From the NCBI RefSeq assembly GCF_000687475.1, contig NC_057319.1, forward strand, positions 2,294,001 to 2,358,000: a stretch of DNA of 64,000 bases, read 5' to 3'. Under the pieces are notes generated by a model that made no database searches, had not been told where the DNA came from, and was given only the letters and a program-made list of their open reading frames with translations. Origin of the DNA: Ustilaginoidea virens (lineage: Eukaryota; Ascomycota; Sordariomycetes; Hypocreales; Clavicipitaceae). The position numbers were made by a program, and so were the translations under genes. Within the stretch, counting starts at the first letter, position 1. Each line of letters starts with the position of its first letter. This document shows, in pieces, positions 57,690 to 64,000 of the stretch.

Positions 57690-59175
57690 ATGGCCCCGCG
57701 ACCTCGACGCTCTGCTGCCACAAAAGCAAATGAGTCAATTTATGTGCATGCTAGATGGGCTGACGCTAGCGACAGAGCTGAAAGTGGTATTATGTCATCC
57801 TCTCGCAGATCTGGCCGTGCATCCGGCGTGAGTGGCACTCGAGAAATGCCCTCATCCTCCCCTGACGAAAGCGTCACGGTTCAGACCCCCAAATCCACTC
57901 GAGGTGCCAATCGGCGGTTTGACCGCTTTGAAGGAGGCGAGATCGTTCATGGTACCAGAAACCGAGGCGGGAGGAAAAATTATGTCATCGATTCCAGCCC
58001 GGATGACGACGACGACGAAGAAGAAGAAGAAGTAGAAGATGCCAGAATTCATCATGTCGGGGATGAAGATCAAGATGCTGAGGGTGAAGAGATGGAGATT
58101 GACGCAGAAAGGGAAGACGTAGACGCGGAAGGGGAAGAAGAAGAAGAAGAAGAAGAAGAAGAAGAAGAAGAAGAAGAAGAAGAAGAAGACGCTGAAGGGG
58201 ACATTGATATGGATGCGTCACTACCTCCGCGTGCAGGCCATACCATCCGCGTATCTCAGACAGCCCCAAGGTCGGCTGCCAAAATAGCGGCAGCAAAGAT
58301 GGCTGTTGATGACGACGATGAGGAAGAAGACGACGATGACGAGCTGAGCGATCCGGCAGACAGCGACGACGAGGTCGATCAGACCTTGGGCTTTGGCGAT
58401 GAGACAATGGCCGATGAAGACGCCGAAGGTGAAGAGATTGAAGTTGCAGCAGAGGATGACGATGAGGAGGAGGCGGAGGAGGAGGAGGCGGAGGAGGCGG
58501 AGGAGGCGGAGGAACCAGAGGAACCAGAGGGCGAGGAAGACGCGGGTGATGATGCCGAAATCGAAACTGAAGGTGGCACTCGAGAAGGCACGCCGGATCT
58601 CACCAAAATGACCAAGCGTCAACGGGCAAGATTCGAGGACGGGCCCAAAGAGTACATGAAGCTGTCGGATGGTAAGCTAGCCCATGACTGCCATTTGCCA
58701 GAAGCTAGTTTTGACCGTCAAGTCGCAGAGGTTCAAGTCAAGAAACACTTTACAGCGGAGGAGCTGTCCATGCGTCGGCAAGAAATGGCTCGACGTCGCC
58801 GCAATCTCAGCGAAAAACGCACCGAGGAAGTCAAGGTGAGAAGTACAGCAGTCACGGCACTGGCCTCCAGTCCGGGCGAGTCCACATGGAAAGCATGGTT
58901 TTGCTGACCCGGGCTGTTAGATGGAAACTATCAACAAGCTGTTGAAGAAGCAAGCACCCAAGATTAATCGGAAGGCCGCCGCGGCCGCGGCCCGCGCTGA
59001 CAGTCCGGATGATGAATCCTCAAAAGTTAATCCCACGTTTATTCGGTGGGTAAATAACAAGAACGGCAGCAAACTCTCCATCCCGGGAGACCTCGTCAGA
59101 GGTCCTGCTGGCCGAGTTTTCTCCAAGGCTGGCGGCGGGCTTGCACCCGGCAGAATGGTACAAGAGGTTACCTGA
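57690..59175 (+). CDS. IES2: INO80 chromatin-remodelling complex subunit IES2 (PAPA-1 domain)
   Basis: IES2 is an INO80 subunit that stimulates the remodelling ATPase. Exons 57690-58835 and 58921-59175 give 466 residues. The N-terminal 60% is Ser-rich and very acidic: DDDDDEEEEEVED at about 110, a Glu run from a (GAA)n repeat, and another block with EEAEEEEAEEAEEAEEPEEP. The conserved PAPA-1-like part starts at LTKMTKRQRARFEDGPKEYMKL and runs through KKHFTAEELSMRRQEMARRRRNLSEKRTEEVK-METINKLLKKQAPK. It ends with PTFIRWVNNKNGSKLSIPGD and GRVFSKAGGGLAPGR. The 85-nt intron (GTGAGA to TTAG) joins VK to METINK in phase 0. Confidence 0.9.
58133..58189 (+). repeat. (GAA)n coding microsatellite
   Basis: About 19 GAA units lie in the coding frame of IES2, giving an uninterrupted Glu run. 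Length polymorphism between strains would change the acidic tract without shifting the frame. Confidence 0.9.
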
Positions 59176-60486
59176 ATGCCGCCATGGGCTTCATCCAAAG
59201 CCCAACCTGACGTCCTCCCGTCCCAACTGAACAGGAAGGAGATCTTGGAATTTCGTCTTCGCTCTGGCGCCAGAGCGACAATATTGGGCCATGTAATATA
59301 TTACACCTTGCGAAGTGGAGTATGGGCGTCGGGAATAAAGGTTGCGGAACGTTGACGCTTGTCGGCTTGTGAGAAATGTGATGCGCCAGGCATAATAACA
59401 TGTTGAGTTCAGCAAACAGCTCGAAAGCCTATAATCCTCAAGTGCCCACGATCACCATGGGGGCGCCGTCATCAAGCTATACAACCTGGGCCACAGCTGG
59501 CTCCTCGTCGTTTGTTCAGCTTCCTGCTCTTTAGGCAGCATGTTAACGCATCATATAGAGACCAGGAAGGACAGGGGATTTTTGCCCGTCTGGGTAGTCC
59601 GCATGACGCCGCGCCCGCTCTACCGATCCATACATGGCCACAGACAAGCACATCATCAATAGCACGCGAGATGCGCGCGCAAGTTGAAGAAGAATCGAGT
59701 TGCACAGTCAAGAGGCCCCCGCGTGGCGCTTGTCTCGGATCGAGCCATGCCAACCTCCTTGTCTGCACGTCCCGATTTTGCCGCACGATCCAGACAACTC
59801 ACTTTGTTCTCACCTCATTTGGTTCTCACTCTTTGGCTTTAATCCCGCAGTCACTTTTTTTTTTTTGTTTTGTCTGTTTCGCTTCTTGCTTCTAAAAAGA
59901 ATTAGCGCGGCTGTCGGTCCATTGGCCATCATGTCCTCGAAATTCATTGCAGGCAAATCCGATGCCTTGCCTTGCCTTGCCTTGCCTTGCCTTGTCCCGT
60001 TTTCGTCTTGGCTGGGCTTTATTGCCCTTTGGCCTTTTTCAGCGTCAACTCTGGGCTCTCTTTGATGCATCCGCGCGCGTGTTTCTTTTACCTCCCCCGT
60101 CTTTTGATTTTTTGATTTTTTTTTCTTCTTCTTCTTCTTTTACTGGCGCTCTCATGACCTCGAAAATTGCCCTTTCAGCTTATTGCCGAAAAGCTACTAT
60201 TCCTGCGCTTGAGTACCCTAAAGAAGAAGAAAAAAAAACGAAGCAGGGAAGAAACAAAAAGCGCAAGATTCGACACTCGGATAACCTCTTATTCTGAGAC
60301 ATTTGCTGTCCAAGTTATCAACCTGCTTCCCAGACTTTCTCTCTTCTTTTTTTTTTCGTTCCCTTCTGCTTTTTGCTTTCCTGCGACGGGAGAGGGGACT
60401 TGGTGCAAGGGCAGCCTTTGAAGCCGGGATTCACGGACGCTCAAGTCGGGACCTACAAGTACCAACGGCTCAAAGGCTCGCAAACA
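59176..60486. other. Intergenic region with simple repeats
   Basis: IES2 and the next gene lie in tandem. A (CCTTG)n tandem repeat lies at 59964-59994 and pyrimidine tracts lie at 59857-59870 and 60107-60142. The stretch just before 60486 is T-rich and then GC-rich, like a fungal promoter and leader. No gene is supported. Confidence 0.5.
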
Positions 60487-62954
60487 ATGGCGAGCAACAA
60501 CAAAAGAGGGGAAGCCCCGAGCATGAACCGGTTCATGCAACAGCAGCGGCACGTTGGAAAGAACGACATGGCGCCGCCTCGTACTACCAGTGGCCTGCAG
60601 GGACAGCAGATGACGGGAGAGTGGCAAGGTAACAACAACTTCAACATGCCAGTGACGGGTTCACTGCCAGGACAGTTCATGTCTCCCCATACGCCCACGG
60701 TAAGGTCTTGCCAACTGTTAGAGCTCCGGGGGAGGAAAGAAGATGGGAGGCCAACAAGTGGGAGGAAAATCTATTGACTTTTCGATGCCAGAATTCTGGT
60801 ATGGACTCGGCCAATGTCCCGCGCTCGGGTCAGTTCAACCCTCTTTTGCAGCAACGATTTGCCTTTCAGGAAAGCGGGCAGGGCTTCCACCAGCTCGACT
60901 ATACCGGCACGCCTTTAGGGGCCTTGCAGGAAGCCGACCGTCATCTGGGAAATCGCAATGTGGCCTCTTCTGCTCTGGACGTTGGCTTGACGATGCCAAT
61001 GCAACCACCGCCGTCCGGGAACTTGATGGGAGGAATGAATCGTGGCCCGGAGTTTTTTGACGGTTCCGTCGGTAACAGACCCGGGTTGAGTGACTACCGT
61101 GCATCATCATACACGGGCACTCAGCCTCTCCATGCCGGCGCTGCTCAAAGCCAGTCATACGACTCTTTTCCGAACCAAGAGACGATGGCGCCCTATTACC
61201 GAATCCCCGGAAGCCATGGCATCTCGCAGCATGATGGAGTCACGTCTGCCACCGACTTCGAAACGAACGTGCAGAATATGCAAATGATGGGTGTCTCCGG
61301 ATCGTCTGCAAACGAACCCCAACCGGTGGTGAATCAGTCAATTAATCAGACACTTGGCCCCGTGGAACTTTCCGGTACTGTCATTGAACCGTTTTCTGGG
61401 CTGGGTTCCTGTTCGGCCGTGCTGACAACATCAACAGATCGGTACTATGCGAATCCCATGGTTGGAAAATCCGGTCAGAGTCTCAAGGTTGCGCAACCTG
61501 TAGGACGAGGCATGGGAGGAGCAGGTGGCATCAACCCCGTCAAAAGGACATTTCGCAACCAAGAGTGGCCAACAGAGAGCCATGCGGTGGTTCAACGAAA
61601 GCCTGCCGAACCCTCGAGGGCACCACAGACTAAAGCCGCACCGGGGTCGGCCGCCACGGCGCTGGGCATCGTTGAAGCGGGCATAGAACGCGCATTCGTC
61701 TGCGGCTCACTTATAGCTCATGCGAGAATGTTTGCGCATTTGAAGCATGAACTGGAAAGCAACGGAACCCTTGCCGGACGCAAGATAGCTTTATCCGAAG
61801 ACGGAACTACCGACGCGTTGGTGCAAGGCCTCCGGGGGCGCCTGGTCGAAAACCATACGAAACTGCGCACAGAGTCACTGGGGCACGAAAAACTGGTACA
61901 GGTTCATAACTGGGTGAAGGATCAGCTTCTCCCCAAGAGTCAAAGGCAGGCACGCGCCCCGACTGAGCGCGGTACTGGCCGGCCGCTGTATGGCGGCCTC
62001 TCGAAACCCTTTAGTTCCAATAACGACGCAAAGAACACCACGGCCAAGACGAGACCTGGCAGGAGAACCGGCAAGGCAGCCGCAAAGTCCGGCTCAAGCA
62101 GTATGGCGGCGAGCAAAGGAAAGGAACCCATGCCGACCAGCACGAGCCAATGCACTGCATTTCACCACGGGGGCCCCGAAGACGACGAGGCTCAGGCTCA
62201 ATCTGGCACAAGCCGCTGCATGTTGACGAAGCATGGGGAAGCCGAGGCTCAAGACCTGCCTCACGGCACAATTGTCGTGAATCCAGTCGAGGCTGCGGGA
62301 GTTGATGAAGCAGCACCAAGGGTCCCCAAACGCAAAGCCTCATCAGCAGGGCAAGCAGGTGGTCCGGCATCGAAGAGGGCCAGGAAGGCCGGTGAAAGAC
62401 AGGCACAGCCTCCCCCCTCGCCAGCCGCCCAGCAAGGAGGCGGCGCAGAGCAAGGTGTTCGGGGAGCCAGACTCCTGTCCCTTGACGACTTTTTCCATGA
62501 CGCAGAGTCCGACGACCGAGGCGCTATGCAAACAATGCCCGCCCAACCTGCAGGCGGGATAGACGGCCGCTGCGACGCCGGTACGGAGCCGTTCAAGCCC
62601 GCCGCCCTGGAGGGGAATCAAGAAGACGCGGCAAGCAGCGAGGCGCGCCAGAGCGCGCAAGAGGAAGCGAGAAAGATAGGCCGCGGGAGGCAGGAATATG
62701 AAGAGGAGGAGCTCACGGGAGCTGCATCACGCAGCGTTGCCTACGAAAGTCTAGGGCAAGCCGTCGCAGGCGCTGCCGGAGACCTGGCTCCTTCGAACGA
62801 CCATGGCTTCTTCATGCACGACATGAGCGCGTACGACGTGGCCAGCTGCCTCGACGCGTCATACGGCACGTCGGACAGAGACGAGTTTGACGAGATGAAA
62901 TGGGCCGTCGGCTACCAAGGCGGTGGTGGTGGTCTGGGCTTTGACGAATCCTAG
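60487..62954 (+). CDS. Unrecognised 791-residue, mostly low-complexity protein
   Basis: Exons 60487-60699 and 60792-62954 join in phase 0 (THPT-NSGMDSANV) and give 791 residues starting MASNNKRGEAPSMNRFMQQQ. I do not recognise a domain. The first half is Gln/Gly/Ser/Pro-rich (FNPLLQQRFAFQESGQGFHQ, MPMQPPPSGNLMGG). A more ordered central part at about 320-400 may fold (GIVEAGIERAFVCGSLIAHARMFAHLKHELESNG, LGHEKLVQVHNWVKDQLLPK). The remainder is basic and Ala/Lys/Gln/Gly-rich (KRKASSAGQAGGPASKRARKAG, resembling a nuclear signal). It ends with an Asp- and Gly-rich tail. A nuclear regulator is possible but unproven; the ATG at 60487 is the best start seen. Confidence 0.6.
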
Positions 62955-64000
62955 TTTCACGGAACCGTTTTTGACTTTGAATGCGCGAGAAGCGAAATGC
63001 GACGAGTACCCCATGGAATTAAATTTAGGCACGGGACGTTTGTTGAGCACGGCCGATTTTTGGGGATTCCTGGTTCCTGTTCCCTGTTCCCTGCTTCCTG
63101 AAATTCCTGAAATTCCTGTTGCTTTTTTCTTTCTTTTTTCTTAATTCTTTATGTTTATTCATCCCCCCCCCCTTCCTTTGCCTGCTGGTTCTTCTTGTCT
63201 CTGCGGGATGTTATTTGATATACCTGGATTCAATTGCCACTCGACCAAGGTACGACGGGGAGTTGCGGACTGACACGTTTACGAGCTGGTCTCAAATGTA
63301 CTGTCTTTAGTTTCATTCTGGTGCTGAAATTAAACGTCTTTCTTTTTCTTCTGTTTCTCTGGACAATGAATGCGCTACGGCAAATTGTGGAAAGGCGCCA
63401 GGGGGCCGGGGGGACTGCGTTTGTGCCGATTTTGGCAATGTTTCAACCTGCAGTAGAAATAGAAGTCGGCCAGGATCTGAAATTTACATCATAACTACGG
63501 AGTACAGCCGCGACAAAGAGCAGGCATGGCGCATAAGACGCTCAGGCGGTGCCTTTTACAACGCACGGTGCTCCTTTCCGCGGCTACGTTCTGCGTCCTA
63601 AGCCGGGGAATTGTGAGGTAGTATTTTGCCGGTCTCAAGAGTTTCGAGGTACGCCGTCTACACTGGCTGTGGCGGTGTGCTAAGACACGCGCCCAAGCTG
63701 GTGGACTCGTGTGACTTGTTGATTCCACGGGATGGAAAGCTGGAGGATAAGATAGGTACAGACCTACCTGGCAGGAGGCAGGTATCACAGAGGGGTGGCA
63801 CGTCCGGTTTTCCTCGTTGATGGCGTATCCCTTGGTTCATCATCCCTGGCAGGATAGCCGGACGAAGTGAATGACGGTGCAAGGAAGACGGGTTACGTAC
63901 TATAACCCTCGCATGAGAGGATGCATTTTTAGTCCTGGACTGCGTTGGTACAGCCGAGGATATCTTCCTCAAGCTTTGCCGAGTAGCAAGCAGGCGAATT
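62955..64000. other. 3' flank, no supported gene
   Basis: The stretch has TTCCTG-type repeats at 63067-63119, T-rich and C-rich runs near 63125-63180, and only short frames without domains. The window ends before another gene can be recognised. Confidence 0.45.

Overview
The window is nuclear DNA from a filamentous ascomycete, most likely a sordariomycete of the Hypocreales. The evidence is short GT-AG introns of about 50-150 nt inside protein genes, single genes on both strands without operons, proteins that read like Hypocreales or Sordariomycetes orthologues (Mus7/Mms22, Pex14/17 = PEX33, class II HDA1 with an Arb2 tail, a SUZ12 of Polycomb complex 2), and intergenic DNA littered with short GGTAGGTACC-type repeats. 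The species cannot be named from sequence alone. I see no transposon, CRISPR array, tRNA, rRNA or secondary-metabolite cluster.

Left part (1-13.8 kb), metabolism and mitochondria: a glycogen branching enzyme gene in eight exons (3793 to 1250, minus) is divergent from a cystathionine beta-lyase (4982-6388, plus). These are followed by a mitochondrial ClpX chaperone (8063-9914, plus) and cytochrome c oxidase subunit 5 (11179 to 10306, minus). The 300-nt first intron of the last gene carries a curious reading frame. About 2.6 kb without a recognised gene follows.

Middle part (13.8-43 kb), genome maintenance, chromatin and RNA processing: Mus7/Mms22 (13769-20266, one 2165-codon exon), ORC5 (21943-23669), a Sly41-like SLC35/TPT transporter (25983 to 24402, minus), spliceosomal SF3B2/Cus1 (27365-29240), SUZ12 with a VEFS box plus a PHD finger (32268 to 29895, minus), an F-box-like leucine-rich-repeat nuclear protein (34488-36698), an RS-rich protein (39590 to 37639, minus) and HDA1 histone deacetylase (42490 to 40026, minus).

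Right part (43-64 kb): an F-box protein, ribosome assembly factor BRX1 and a Rab11-type GTPase (all minus), a large chromodomain protein (50698-54555, plus), peroxin PEX33 (56033 to 54873, minus), the INO80 subunit IES2 (57690-59175, plus) and an unrecognised 791-residue protein (60487-62954, plus).

The genes do not form one pathway. What stands out is how many act on chromatin and replication: Mus7, ORC5, SUZ12, HDA1, the chromodomain protein and IES2. HDA1 and the chromodomain protein lie about 8 kb apart, and HDA1 with a chromodomain protein forms a heterochromatin complex in Neurospora. Exon joins were derived by reading frame, splice consensus and recalled family conservation, and all were checked for phase.
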